From: Ferrovaceae bacterium
GTDB taxonomy: Bacteria > Pseudomonadota > Gammaproteobacteria > Burkholderiales > Ferrovaceae
Direction: 5' to 3'
NCBI GenBank assembly: GCA_027457225.1
Contig: DAIDTL010000006.1
Coordinates: 1 to 19,175 of the forward strand
DNA: 19,175 bases
Positions within the stretch are counted from its first letter, which is position 1. Each line of letters begins with the position of its first letter. The notes under the pieces are model-generated. The model made no database searches, was not told the origin of the DNA, and worked only from the letters and a program-made list of their open reading frames with translations. Of this stretch, positions 8,310 through 16,151 are shown piece by piece. The position numbers and the translations under genes were made by a program.

Positions 8310-8987
8310 TTGAATCTGCTAGCACTGGAATCTGCCACAGAACGCTGTTCCGTGGCTTTGTGGCGTGATGGTGCCCTCACCAGCCTGCAGGGGCCGGGAC
8401 ACCAAGCCCATTCCGAAACCCTGTTGCCTATGGTGCAAAAGCTGTTATCCAGCTCAGAATTTGACATGGAAAACCTGGATACCATTGCTTTTGGAGTAGG
8501 TCCTGGCGCGTTTACGGGCTTGCGCATGGCCTGTGGCGTAGCGCAAGGTTTGGCGCTGGGCCTTGGAATTCCGGTTGTTCCTGTCTCGACATTGCTTGCT
8601 TTGGCTGAAAAATCAGGCCATGAGAGGGTTGTGGCTACGCTGGATGCGCGCATGAACCAGATTTATCTGGCCGCTTATGAGATTGTTGCCGGGAGATGGG
8701 TTACTCGGGCCGCACCCTGTCTATGCGATCCGGATAGTGTGCCGGCGTTGCCCGAAGGCCTTTGGCTGCCCGTGGGCAGCGGTGCAGAGGCGTGTGAGGT
8801 GGCGTTGGCCAAAGCCTGGCCGGGGCAACTGCTTCCGGTACTGCGTGGCCAATTTCCGGATGCCATACATGTCGCCACCTTGGGAGTTCAGGCATTTCAG
8901 TTGCATCAGACAGTTCCGCCTGAGCAAGCCGTGCCACTTTATTTGCGTGACAAGGTGGCGTTGACTCGCGCTGAACGTACCTCTTGA
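8310..8987 (+). CDS. tsaB: tRNA threonylcarbamoyladenosine biosynthesis protein TsaB
   Basis: This 225-residue protein is of the ASKHA/Kae1-like fold, normal length for TsaB. With TsaD and TsaE it transfers the threonylcarbamoyl group made by TsaC onto A37 of ANN-decoding tRNAs; TsaB is the non-catalytic partner that dimerises with TsaD. Evidence is the N-terminal NLLALESATERCSVAL strand pair, the SETLLPMVQKLL segment, and the signature GVGPGAFTGLRMA followed by GVAQGLALGLGIPV. The start is TTG at 8310, chosen because GGAG at 8299-8302 lies 7 bases upstream and because this gives the family N-terminus. The stop overlaps the rimI ATG by one base. tsaB-rimI adjacency is common in proteobacteria and supports both assignments. 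Confidence 0.95.
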   Translation: MNLLALESATERCSVALWRDGALTSLQGPGHQAHSETLLPMVQKLLSSSEFDMENLDTIAFGVGPGAFTGLRMACGVAQGLALGLGIPVVPVSTLLALAEKSGHERVVATLDARMNQIYLAAYEIVAGRWVTRAAPCLCDPDSVPALPEGLWLPVGSGAEACEVALAKAWPGQLLPVLRGQFPDAIHVATLGVQAFQLHQTVPPEQAVPLYLRDKVALTRAERTS

Positions 8988-9448
8988 TGAATATTAACGC
9001 ACTCAAAATTCCATCAATCTCCGAGTTGTCACAAGATGATCTCGATGCATTGCTGGCCATGGAGCATCGTGCTTATGCCGTTCCCTGGACTCGAGGCAAC
9101 TTGAATGAATCTTTGCAAAATGGACATATCGGCATGGCCTGCCGTTTGGAGGGAGAGCTGGTGGGGTATGCTTTTCTAATGTGCGTGCTGGACGAAATGC
9201 ATCTGCTTAATTTGACCATTGACCCCGGTTTCCAGGGACGTGGGTGGGGCCGGCTGCTACTTGAGGCGGTCAAAGATCGCGCGCGCGCGCTGGGATGTAC
9301 TCAATTGTTGCTTGAAGTACGGCATGGCAATACGCGTGCGCTGGCACTTTATCGTAATTCTGGTTTCAAGCCGATTGGGGTTAGTCAGCAATACTATCCT
9401 TCTTTCCATGGCCGAGAAGACGCAATCGTGATGCGGAGTTTCTTGTGA
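8987..9448 (+). CDS. rimI: Ribosomal-protein-alanine N-acetyltransferase RimI
   Basis: This is a 153-residue GNAT acetyltransferase. RimI acetylates the N-terminal alanine of ribosomal protein S18 using acetyl-CoA. Visible are the acetyl-CoA-binding motif A (IDPGFQGRGWGRLLLE), the RimI-specific LLEVRHGNTRALALYRNSGF segment, and the C-terminal QQYYPSFHGREDAIVM containing the conserved tyrosines. The ATG at 8987 is preferred over the in-frame TTG at 8984 because it forms the TGATG junction with tsaB, so the pair is translationally coupled. The end overlaps the udg GTG by 4 bases (GTGA). A (CG)6 run at 9278-9290 encodes part of DRARAL and does not disturb the frame. Confidence 0.93.
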   Translation: MNINALKIPSISELSQDDLDALLAMEHRAYAVPWTRGNLNESLQNGHIGMACRLEGELVGYAFLMCVLDEMHLLNLTIDPGFQGRGWGRLLLEAVKDRARALGCTQLLLEVRHGNTRALALYRNSGFKPIGVSQQYYPSFHGREDAIVMRSFL

Positions 9449-10125
9449 ACTTCAAGGAGGCGCATTGGCGTGAGCTTGGGCTTTGGCCTCATTGGGTAGC
9501 ACGCGCACCAACGCGTGAGCCCATTCCTGCTGGGGCAGACTGGGCGGTGTTGCGTCAACTGGTTAAGGATTGTCAGCGTTGCCCGCTTCATCAAGGAAGG
9601 CGTCAGACCGTTTTTGGCGTTGGAGACGAGCGTGCGCGTTGGCTTTTTGTCGGGGAGGGCCCAGGGGCGGAAGAGGATCAACGCGGCGAACCCTTCGTAG
9701 GCTCTGCCGGTCGATTGCTGGATCAGATGTTGCTCGGCCTTGGATTAAAACGGGATCAAGACGTGTACATCGCCAACGTGGTCAAGTGCCGTCCACCGCA
9801 AAACCGGACTCCGACAGACGCGGAATGCAACGCCTGCCTGCCGTACTTGCACAGGCAAATTGTCATGATACAACCCAAGATCATCGTAGCCCTCGGGAAG
9901 GTCGCCGCACATGCGCTTCTGAAAACCAGCGGGACGCTGGGCGCCTTGCGGCTCCACCAGCATTTTTATGGGGATATTCCGCTGGTTGTCACGTGGCATC
10001 CTGCTTATTTGTTGCGTACCCCATCCGACAAGGCCAGAGCTTGGGAAGACTTGTGTCGAGCGCGACAGATAATGGTCAGTCAGTGTACTCCACGTGGCGA
10101 TAACGCCGATAAAGCACCAGCATGA
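9445..10125 (+). CDS. Family 4 (Fe-S) uracil-DNA glycosylase
   Basis: This 226-residue protein removes uracil from DNA to start base excision repair. Likely 4Fe-4S ligands are Cys43 and Cys46 (CQRCPL), Cys115 (VKCRPP) and Cys131 (NACLPYL). The active-site motif GEGPGAEEDQRGEPFVG (about 70-86) and the catalytic HPAYLL segment with His185 are both present. These are the hallmarks of the thermophile-type family 4 enzymes, also annotated as phage SPO1 DNA polymerase-related. An N-terminal stretch of about 30 residues precedes the domain, as is usual in betaproteobacteria. Translation starts with GTG inside the rimI stop (GTGA), which implies coupling. The last 50 bases overlap the convergent lplT gene, and the corresponding tail after about residue 207 looks non-conserved. 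Confidence 0.92.
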   Translation: MNFKEAHWRELGLWPHWVARAPTREPIPAGADWAVLRQLVKDCQRCPLHQGRRQTVFGVGDERARWLFVGEGPGAEEDQRGEPFVGSAGRLLDQMLLGLGLKRDQDVYIANVVKCRPPQNRTPTDAECNACLPYLHRQIVMIQPKIIVALGKVAAHALLKTSGTLGALRLHQHFYGDIPLVVTWHPAYLLRTPSDKARAWEDLCRARQIMVSQCTPRGDNADKAPA

Positions 10126-11380
10126 GGCCGCTGATGAACAAACCAAGCAAGATAACGCTGGCATAAAACGCAGCCTCGGTAGGGACCAGCGGACGTCCCT
10201 TCAGTGACTCGATACCGATGTTCTGCATCATGGTTCGGATCGGAATATCGGCGCGAATGACCAGGGCATAGGCCCCCAGCATGGCCAAAATGCTGATGTT
10301 CTCATTGAAATTTTGCACGGCAATGCTGTGCCCGGCACCCATCATCTGGTGCCCGCGATGTTGCAATAATGCATTCATGGGAACCACAAAAAAACCGCCC
10401 ATCGCACCGGCAGTGATCAGCAAGATCACCGCCACATGCCATTGGTGGACAAACAACATACCCAGAATGGCGCCACCCATCGCAATGCCTACAGGCAACA
10501 CCTTGAGCGAGTTTTCAAGGCGCACCCATTTGGCTGCAGCGACGGAACCTAAAGCAATCCCCACCGCAGAGACTGCGGTGAGCTGCGTGGATTCTTCCAG
10601 GTCAAAGTTGAGCTGCAGGGTTGCCCAGACCAGTACAATCAGGCGCAGAGTCGACCCAACCCCCCAGAAGAGGGTAGTTACTGCCAGGGATACTTTACCG
10701 AGCGGATCGCGCCACAGCATCATGAAGGAAACGGCAAAATCTTTGATGACATACCAGGGGTTTTTACGTGGTAGCCCGTGATCGCGATGGACTTTGGGGA
10801 TGTACAGGTTGACGGCTGCGGCGGCCACGTACAACAGAAGAATAATGAGGATGGCAAACTGGGGAGAGGAGAGCGAGTGGAGACCCAAGGAGACCAAGCC
10901 ACTTCTTAACAAGAAATACAAGTTCAAATCGGGTATAAGCAACACCCCCCCCGCGACGGCACCCAAAATAATGGCCAGTACCGTCAATCCCTCCATCCAG
11001 CTATTGGCCAGGACCAACTGGCTTGAAGGCAAATATTCTGTGAGAATTCCATACTTGGCAGGAGAATAAGCTGCTGCACCCAGTCCGACGAGCGCATAGG
11101 CAAAGAGAGGGTTGATTCCACCCAGCATGGCGAGGCACCCGGCCAGTTTGATGAGATTGCTGATAAACATGACTCGCCCTTTGGGCAATGCATCGGAGAA
11201 TGCGCCCACAAATGGGGCCAGCACGATATAGGACACCACAAAGAATTGCTGCAGGATGGGGACATATTCTGGGGGTGCAGCCAGTTCCTTGAGCAGGGCG
11301 ATGGCAGCAAACAACAATGAATTGTCAGCTAACGCCGAGAGAAACTGTGCCAGCAGTATGGTATAAAAACCGAGTGGCAT
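10076..11380 (-). CDS. lplT: Lysophospholipid transporter LplT (MFS)
   Basis: This 434-residue major-facilitator protein has about 12 hydrophobic segments and is a little longer than E. coli LplT (397). LplT flips lysophospholipids across the inner membrane so that the acyltransferase Aas can re-acylate them. The N-terminus (FLSALADNSLLFAAIALL), the APFVGAFSDALPKGRVM loop and YSPAKYGILTEYLP are characteristic of the LplT branch of MFS. No aas gene is in the window. It is the last gene of the leftward arnD-bcp-phoH-lplT cluster, 11 bases after the PIN/PhoH gene, with only a weak ribosome binding site. An eight-G run on the coding strand (10952-10945) lies inside GAVAGGVLL. The 3' end overlaps udg by 50 bases. 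Confidence 0.92.
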   Translation of the reverse strand: MPLGFYTILLAQFLSALADNSLLFAAIALLKELAAPPEYVPILQQFFVVSYIVLAPFVGAFSDALPKGRVMFISNLIKLAGCLAMLGGINPLFAYALVGLGAAAYSPAKYGILTEYLPSSQLVLANSWMEGLTVLAIILGAVAGGVLLIPDLNLYFLLRSGLVSLGLHSLSSPQFAILIILLLYVAAAAVNLYIPKVHRDHGLPRKNPWYVIKDFAVSFMMLWRDPLGKVSLAVTTLFWGVGSTLRLIVLVWATLQLNFDLEESTQLTAVSAVGIALGSVAAAKWVRLENSLKVLPVGIAMGGAILGMLFVHQWHVAVILLITAGAMGGFFVVPMNALLQHRGHQMMGAGHSIAVQNFNENISILAMLGAYALVIRADIPIRTMMQNIGIESLKGRPLVPTEAAFYASVILLGLFISGLMLVLYRRYRHVEYTD

Positions 11381-11391
11381 CGGAATCTGGC

Positions 11392-12795
11392 TTATAACAC
11401 TTCAGCCGCGTAATCTGCCAGACGGGAGCGTTCTCCACGCTGCAGTGTGACATGACCGCTATGACGCCAGCCCTTGAACCGATCCACCACGTAGGTCAGT
11501 CCGGAACTGCCTTCGGTGAGGTAGGGTGTGTCGATCTGGGCAATGTTGCCCAGGCACACTACTTTAGTACCAGGGCCTGCGCGCGTTATGAGGGTTTTCA
11601 TCTGCTTAGGAGTCAGATTTTGCGCCTCGTCAATAATCAGATACTTATTGAGAAAGGTGCGGCCACGCATGAAGTTTAGTGATTTAATCTTGATGCGGGA
11701 GCGAATCAGATCGCGGGTTGCAGCCCGACCCCAGTCGCCAGCTTCATCATCACTCTTGTTGAGTACGTCCAGATTGTCTTCGAGCGCGCCCATCCAGGGC
11801 GTCATTTTCTCTTCTTCGGTACCAGGCAAAAACCCGATGTCTTCACCGACTGGCACGGTAACACGGGTCATAATTATCTCGGAATAGGTTTTGTGTTCCA
11901 GAGTCTGCATCAGTCCGGCCGCAAGGGTTAAAAGGGTTTTGCCGGTTCCCGCTTGACCCAACAGGGTAATGAAATCCAGATTGGGATCCATCAACAGGTT
12001 GAGTGCAAAATTTTGTTCTCGATTTGCCGCTACGATGCCCCAGGTATTGTTGCGGTGAGAAGCGTAATCACGAATGGTTTGCAAAACCGCCGTCTGCCCA
12101 TCGCGCTCTTTGACTACAGCATAAAATGGCTTGTTATCGTGATCCTGGTAGACAAATTCGTTGAGCAGGAATCCGGGTACCAGCGGCCCCTTGACCCGGT
12201 ACAGGGTGCGCCCATGCTCCTGCCAGGATTGCATGTCTTTGCCATGAGACTCCCAGAAATCAGAAGGAAGTTCACGGGTGCCCGTGTAGAGAAGGTCCGT
12301 GTCCTCCAGGACTTTATCGTTGAAGTAGTCTTCCGCATCAACCCCCAAGGCGCGTGCCTTGATGCGCATGTTGATGTCTTTGCTGACCAGAATTACGGCA
12401 CGGGTAGTATGGGCGCGCTTGAGTTCGAGGGCTACACCCAGAATCTGATTGTCAGCCTTGTCGCCCGCAAGTGAATTGGGGATGGCCGACCCATTGAGCG
12501 TTTGCAAAAACATGGTACCTGAGTGGGTTTTGTCGTGTTCTCGCGCCAGGGGAATGCCCCCACTGATATCACTCTTTTTTGCCCGGCTGATGATTTCATC
12601 CAAAAACCGACTTACTTGGCGTGCATTGCGCGCCACTTCGGTCACACCTTTCTTGTTGTTGTCGAGCTCTTCAATCGTGACCATGGGCAAATAGACGTCA
12701 TGTTCCTCAAATTGAAACAGACTGGTGGGGTCATGGAGCAGAACGTTGGTATCAAGAACGAAAAGCTTGGGCAATTCGGCAGATTTACGAGCCAT
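11392..12795 (-). CDS. PIN domain-PhoH family ATPase (PhoH2/YlaK type)
   Basis: This 467-residue protein has two domains. An N-terminal PIN ribonuclease-like domain (about 10-165) has the acidic residues expected for metal binding: Asp15 in FVLDTNVLLHDP, Glu43, Asp112/115 and Asp140 in SKDINMRIKA. A C-terminal PhoH ATPase domain (about 250-467) has Walker A GQAGTGKT (280-287), Walker B LIIDEAQN (386-393) and the PhoH-specific GNIAQIDTPYL. Proteins with this architecture (PhoH2 in mycobacteria, YlaK in Bacillus) have been described as RNA-unwinding RNases. The precise cellular role in proteobacteria is unclear. No good Shine-Dalgarno precedes the ATG. It lies 38 bases after bcp and 11 bases before lplT in the same leftward cluster. 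Length and motifs are intact. Confidence 0.94.
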   Translation of the reverse strand: MARKSAELPKLFVLDTNVLLHDPTSLFQFEEHDVYLPMVTIEELDNNKKGVTEVARNARQVSRFLDEIISRAKKSDISGGIPLAREHDKTHSGTMFLQTLNGSAIPNSLAGDKADNQILGVALELKRAHTTRAVILVSKDINMRIKARALGVDAEDYFNDKVLEDTDLLYTGTRELPSDFWESHGKDMQSWQEHGRTLYRVKGPLVPGFLLNEFVYQDHDNKPFYAVVKERDGQTAVLQTIRDYASHRNNTWGIVAANREQNFALNLLMDPNLDFITLLGQAGTGKTLLTLAAGLMQTLEHKTYSEIIMTRVTVPVGEDIGFLPGTEEEKMTPWMGALEDNLDVLNKSDDEAGDWGRAATRDLIRSRIKIKSLNFMRGRTFLNKYLIIDEAQNLTPKQMKTLITRAGPGTKVVCLGNIAQIDTPYLTEGSSGLTYVVDRFKGWRHSGHVTLQRGERSRLADYAAEVL

Positions 12796-12833
12796 TTAGG
12801 AGTGATTCCGAGTTGAACTTAAGGGTCACAGTA

Positions 12834-13292
12834 TCAAAGTGACTTGACGAAGTCGAGTACTTCCTGCGCATGGCCAGGCACGGAAACACCGCGCCATTCA
12901 CGCCGCAAGCGGCCAACAGTATCGATGACAAAAGTACTGCGTTCAATGCCACGGACCTGTTTGCCGTACATGTTTTTCTGTTTCATCACGCCAAACAAAG
13001 TGCAGGCTTTTTCCTCCTCATCGCTCAAGAGCTCAAAAGGGAACTCCATTTTTCCCTTGAACCGTTCGTGCGAAGCGATACTGTCGCGTGATATACCGAG
13101 GATTGTGCACTTAAGATGGCAAAATTGTTTATATAACGCCTTAAACTGCAGCCCTTCGTCAGTGCAACCAGGAGTGGCATCTTTAGGGTAGAAATAGAGG
13201 ACCAGCGGTGCGCCGTGCAAGGCCGTCAATCGAAAGCGCTGTGATCCGGTGGCGGGTAATTCAAAATCCGGGACAAGTTCCATTAATTGCAT
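12834..13292 (-). CDS. bcp: Thioredoxin-dependent peroxiredoxin Bcp (BCP/PrxQ type)
   Basis: This 152-residue cytosolic thiol peroxidase reduces hydrogen peroxide and organic hydroperoxides with thioredoxin. The peroxidatic Cys43 is in FYPKDATPGCTDEG. E. coli Bcp has a resolving cysteine five residues later; here that position is Leu48 (C-T-D-E-G-L). Other cysteines (58, 62, 97) exist and one could resolve, otherwise it works as a 1-Cys enzyme. The C-terminal NMYGKQVRGIERSTFVID block is typical of the family. ATG at 13292 is chosen over the one at 13283 because AGGAA lies about 7 bases upstream. The gene sits 20 bases after arnD and 38 before the PIN/PhoH gene. Confidence 0.94.
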   Translation of the reverse strand: MQLMELVPDFELPATGSQRFRLTALHGAPLVLYFYPKDATPGCTDEGLQFKALYKQFCHLKCTILGISRDSIASHERFKGKMEFPFELLSDEEEKACTLFGVMKQKNMYGKQVRGIERSTFVIDTVGRLRREWRGVSVPGHAQEVLDFVKSL

Positions 13293-13312
13293 GATTCGGT
13301 TCCTGCGTAGTA

Positions 13313-14230
13313 TTAAGAAAGCGTTGAAATTTGGGACCCTTGTAAAGTCATGGTACCCGAACGGCCTGGAACCACTCCCTGCTCAACCAAACAGCGAGGT
13401 AAGGTTAGCGGGTCAAGCACACATGCCATTTCTCCAAGCGACACCAGACGGTAACCCTGGCGTCGCCAACCCTGCAAAAGCTGCTCCAGCACGGGCAACA
13501 GACGCATGCCTTCGAGTTCGGCGTGCAACGTAAAGACGTGACCGGTAAACAGCACGCTTTCGGTTCTATGCAACAGAGCACTGACGACCGAGTTAGCGTT
13601 TAACCCATCAAGGCCAATCAGTTCATCCAGTGTCGGCAGGGTTGTGGGGAATTGTGGACAATTCATCGGTTGATCTGCAATTACTGGAATGAATGGATGG
13701 GTACCGCGACAGTCCGATGACCATCGGATCCCGACCCGGTCGAGATGCATGAATGCATGGTCATTCATCTGCCAGCCTGCCGCGCCATGAACCTGGGCGG
13801 GGACGCCAAAGATCTCCAAAAATCGTTGCTCGGCCTTAACCATCTGTGCCTCGGTCCAACGAGGGGAGGCTTGAGAAACGCCATCTTGCCAGGCGATATG
13901 GTCCCAGGTATGAATTCCCACCTCAAAACCCGCCTTCTGGACAGCACGCATTACCTCAGCAGAACGCAGGCCGATATCAGGACCTGGCAGCAGGGTGCCA
14001 TAGAGTAACGTCTTCAATCCATAATGTTCCAGCACCGAGGTGCGCTGAACCTTGCCCAAAAAGCCTTTTCGAAACACACGCTTGATGGCGCGGCCCGTAT
14101 GGTCAGGCCCTAAACTGAATAGAAAAGTGGCATTGGCCCGGTGTGACTGAAGCAGTGTTTGCAGGCGCGGAACGCCGTCCTGGGTGACGCGTAGCGTATC
14201 TACGTCAATTTTTAAAGCAAGCTGTTTCAT
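13313..14230 (-). CDS. arnD: Polysaccharide deacetylase-family protein, ArnD-like
   Basis: This 305-residue NodB-type deacetylase resembles E. coli ArnD (296) from the first residues (LKIDVDTLRVTQDGVPRLQTLL) to the end of the domain. ArnD deformylates undecaprenyl-phosphate-Ara4FN during aminoarabinose modification of lipid A, which gives polycationic peptide resistance. Metal and active-site residues are the IDVDT aspartates, the HTWDH histidines and HAELEGM. AAGWQ and SSDCRG also match. The frame is open upstream to 14344, but the ATG at 14230 is chosen because it gives the family N-terminus; upstream codons overlap the bipA start region. A ~35-residue tail follows the domain. No other arn gene is visible nearby, so it may act on another polyprenyl-linked sugar. 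It is the first gene of the leftward cluster, divergent from bipA. Confidence 0.85.
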   Translation of the reverse strand: MKQLALKIDVDTLRVTQDGVPRLQTLLQSHRANATFLFSLGPDHTGRAIKRVFRKGFLGKVQRTSVLEHYGLKTLLYGTLLPGPDIGLRSAEVMRAVQKAGFEVGIHTWDHIAWQDGVSQASPRWTEAQMVKAEQRFLEIFGVPAQVHGAAGWQMNDHAFMHLDRVGIRWSSDCRGTHPFIPVIADQPMNCPQFPTTLPTLDELIGLDGLNANSVVSALLHRTESVLFTGHVFTLHAELEGMRLLPVLEQLLQGWRRQGYRLVSLGEMACVLDPLTLPRCLVEQGVVPGRSGTMTLQGSQISTLS

Positions 14231-14255
14231 CCCGTGACTATCGCCAATTTTTAGA

Positions 14256-14285
14256 GTCGAAGCAACCCCTCCGGCATGATAGAAT
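14256..14285 (+). promoter_or_regulatory. Possible bipA promoter
   Basis: TAGAAT at 14280-14285 is a good -10 hexamer, with a poor -35 match (TCGAAG, 14257-14262) at 17-base spacing. It lies in the 86-base gap between the divergent arnD and bipA starts. It would start transcription a few bases past the in-frame ATG at 14284, which is one more reason to place the bipA start at 14317. Confidence 0.3.
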
Positions 14286-14316
14286 GGGGAGCTTGAATCT
14301 AACCCGGTTGAAATCC

Positions 14317-16143
14317 ATGGCCCGCCAGCTTCGCAACATTGCAATCATCGCCCACGTCGATCACGGCAAAACGACCTTGGTCGACAAGCTGTTGCAGCAA
14401 TCCGGCACCTTTGCGGCACATCAGCATGTGACCGAACGGGTGATGGATAGCAATGAGCTCGAAAAGGAACGTGGGATAACCATCCTGGCCAAGAACTGTG
14501 CTGTCAATTATGAAGGCACCCATATCAATATCGTGGATACGCCAGGGCATGCGGATTTCGGCGGCGAAGTCGAGCGTGTGCTGTCCATGGTGGATGGTGT
14601 CCTGTTGCTAGTCGATGCGGTGGAAGGACCAATGCCGCAGACCCGTTTTGTCACACGCAAGGCGTTGGCGTTGGGTCTCAAACCCATTGTGGTGGTGAAT
14701 AAAATCGATCGGCCCGGCGCCCGCCCGGATTGGGTGGTGAACCACACATTTGATTTGTTTGACAAACTGGGTGCTACCGAGGCACAGCTGGACTTTCCCG
14801 TCGTGTATGCTTCCGCTTTACTGGGCTACGCTTCCCTCGATCCGGAGCTTCCCGGCGAAAATCTGCGCCCCCTTTTTGAAACCATCGTCAAATATGTACC
14901 AGAACGGGCGGGCGATCCTGAAGGCCCGCTTCAACTGCAAATCATCACTCTCGATTATTCCAGCTTTGTAGGACGCATTGGTATTGGCCGTATTCATCGA
15001 GGACGCATCCGTCCCGGGCAGGAAGTGGCCGTTTTGCGTGGCCCGGGTAGCCCAGCAAAGAAAGCCCGGGTTAATCAGGTATTGGGCTTTAAAGGTCTGG
15101 AGCGGGTTCAGTTTGAAAGCGCAGAAGCAGGAGATATCGTACTTATCAACGGTATCGAAGACATTGGCATAGGTGTGACCATTGCCGACCCTGACCGCCC
15201 TGAGGCGCTTCCCATGCTGGCAGTAGACGAGCCCACCTTGACCATGAATTTTCAGGTCAATACCTCTCCATTTGCCGGCCAGGTGGGAAAGTTTGTCACC
15301 AGTCGCCAATTACGCGAACGGCTGGATCGCGAATTGATGAGCAATGTGGCCCTTCGCGTACAGGAGACCGGTGATACGGATGTTTTTCTGGTTTCCGGTC
15401 GAGGCGAACTGCATCTTACTATTCTCTTGGAGAACATGAGGCGCGAAGGCTATGAGCTGGCGGTTTCCCGCCCGAGAGTGCTGATCAAGGAGATCAATGG
15501 TCAGAAATGTGAACCTTTCGAAATGTTGACCGTAGACGTTGATGAAGCTCATCAGGGCCCGGTAATGCAGGCTTTGGGAGAGCGTCGTGGTGATCTGCAG
15601 GATATGCAGTCGGACAGCCGGGGACGGGTTCGCCTGGACTACCGAATTCCTGCGCGTGGCTTGATCGGGTTTCAATCCGAATTTCTGACACTGACCCGAG
15701 GAACCGGGTTGATGAGCCATGTGTTTGATGATTATGCTCCCATGAAACCTGAAATCGCTTCGCGCCGCAATGGTGTACTGGTCTCGGCGGAAATGGGTGA
15801 AGCCGTGGCCTACGCACTATGGAAATTGCAGGAGCGCGGGCGCATGTTTGTTGTTCCGGGCGATCGGGTCTATGAGGGCATGATCATCGGAATTCACAGT
15901 CGAGATAATGATCTGGTGGTCAATCCAATCAAGGGCAAACAGCTAACCAATGTGCGGGCCTCTGGCAAGGATGAAGCCGTTGCACTGACGCCACCTGTCG
16001 CTTTAACCCTGGAGTCTGCCATCGAATTCATCAATGACGATGAACTGGTTGAGATTACCCCTAAAATTATCCGCATTCGCAAACGGCATCTCCTGGAGCA
16101 TGACCGCAAGCGTGCGGCGCGTGAATTGGTATCACTCGTTTGA
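14317..16143 (+). CDS. typA: Translational GTPase BipA/TypA
   Basis: This 608-residue ribosome-associated GTPase (E. coli BipA has 607) helps assemble the 50S subunit and supports growth at low temperature and under stress. The G domain has AHVDHGKT (12-19), the switch region ERGITILAKN, DTPGHADFGGEVER and NKIDRPGARP. Elongation-factor-like domains II, III and V follow, then the BipA-specific C-terminal domain (NPIKGKQLTNVRASGKDEAV). The reading frame extends up to an ATG at 14284, but ATG 14317 is preferred because it yields MARQLRNIAIIAHVDHGK, collinear with other BipA proteins. The Shine-Dalgarno is weak. The gene leads the rightward bipA-rmuC-mobB::moaD-moaE run, 8 bases before rmuC. Confidence 0.97.
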   Translation: MARQLRNIAIIAHVDHGKTTLVDKLLQQSGTFAAHQHVTERVMDSNELEKERGITILAKNCAVNYEGTHINIVDTPGHADFGGEVERVLSMVDGVLLLVDAVEGPMPQTRFVTRKALALGLKPIVVVNKIDRPGARPDWVVNHTFDLFDKLGATEAQLDFPVVYASALLGYASLDPELPGENLRPLFETIVKYVPERAGDPEGPLQLQIITLDYSSFVGRIGIGRIHRGRIRPGQEVAVLRGPGSPAKKARVNQVLGFKGLERVQFESAEAGDIVLINGIEDIGIGVTIADPDRPEALPMLAVDEPTLTMNFQVNTSPFAGQVGKFVTSRQLRERLDRELMSNVALRVQETGDTDVFLVSGRGELHLTILLENMRREGYELAVSRPRVLIKEINGQKCEPFEMLTVDVDEAHQGPVMQALGERRGDLQDMQSDSRGRVRLDYRIPARGLIGFQSEFLTLTRGTGLMSHVFDDYAPMKPEIASRRNGVLVSAEMGEAVAYALWKLQERGRMFVVPGDRVYEGMIIGIHSRDNDLVVNPIKGKQLTNVRASGKDEAVALTPPVALTLESAIEFINDDELVEITPKIIRIRKRHLLEHDRKRAARELVSLV

Positions 16144-16151
16144 GATAGCGG

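Noticed and set aside
8102..8653. 183-codon minus-strand frame spanning the ompR-tsaB spacer
   Set aside because: It overlaps both genes' coding regions and crosses the divergent promoter region; the composition is that of a shadow frame.
9278..9290. Alternating CG run in rimI as Z-DNA or a phase-variable repeat
   Set aside because: Only 13 bases, encoding conserved-type residues (DRARAL) in frame; short enough to be ordinary codon usage.
14284..14316. Upstream ATG (14284) as the bipA start
   Set aside because: It adds 11 residues not seen in BipA proteins and overlaps the best -10 candidate; ATG 14317 gives the family N-terminus.
14231..14344. Longer arnD start at 14344
   Set aside because: The extra 38 residues show no similarity to ArnD and would run across the bipA start; ATG 14230 precedes the conserved IDVDT strand at the usual distance.
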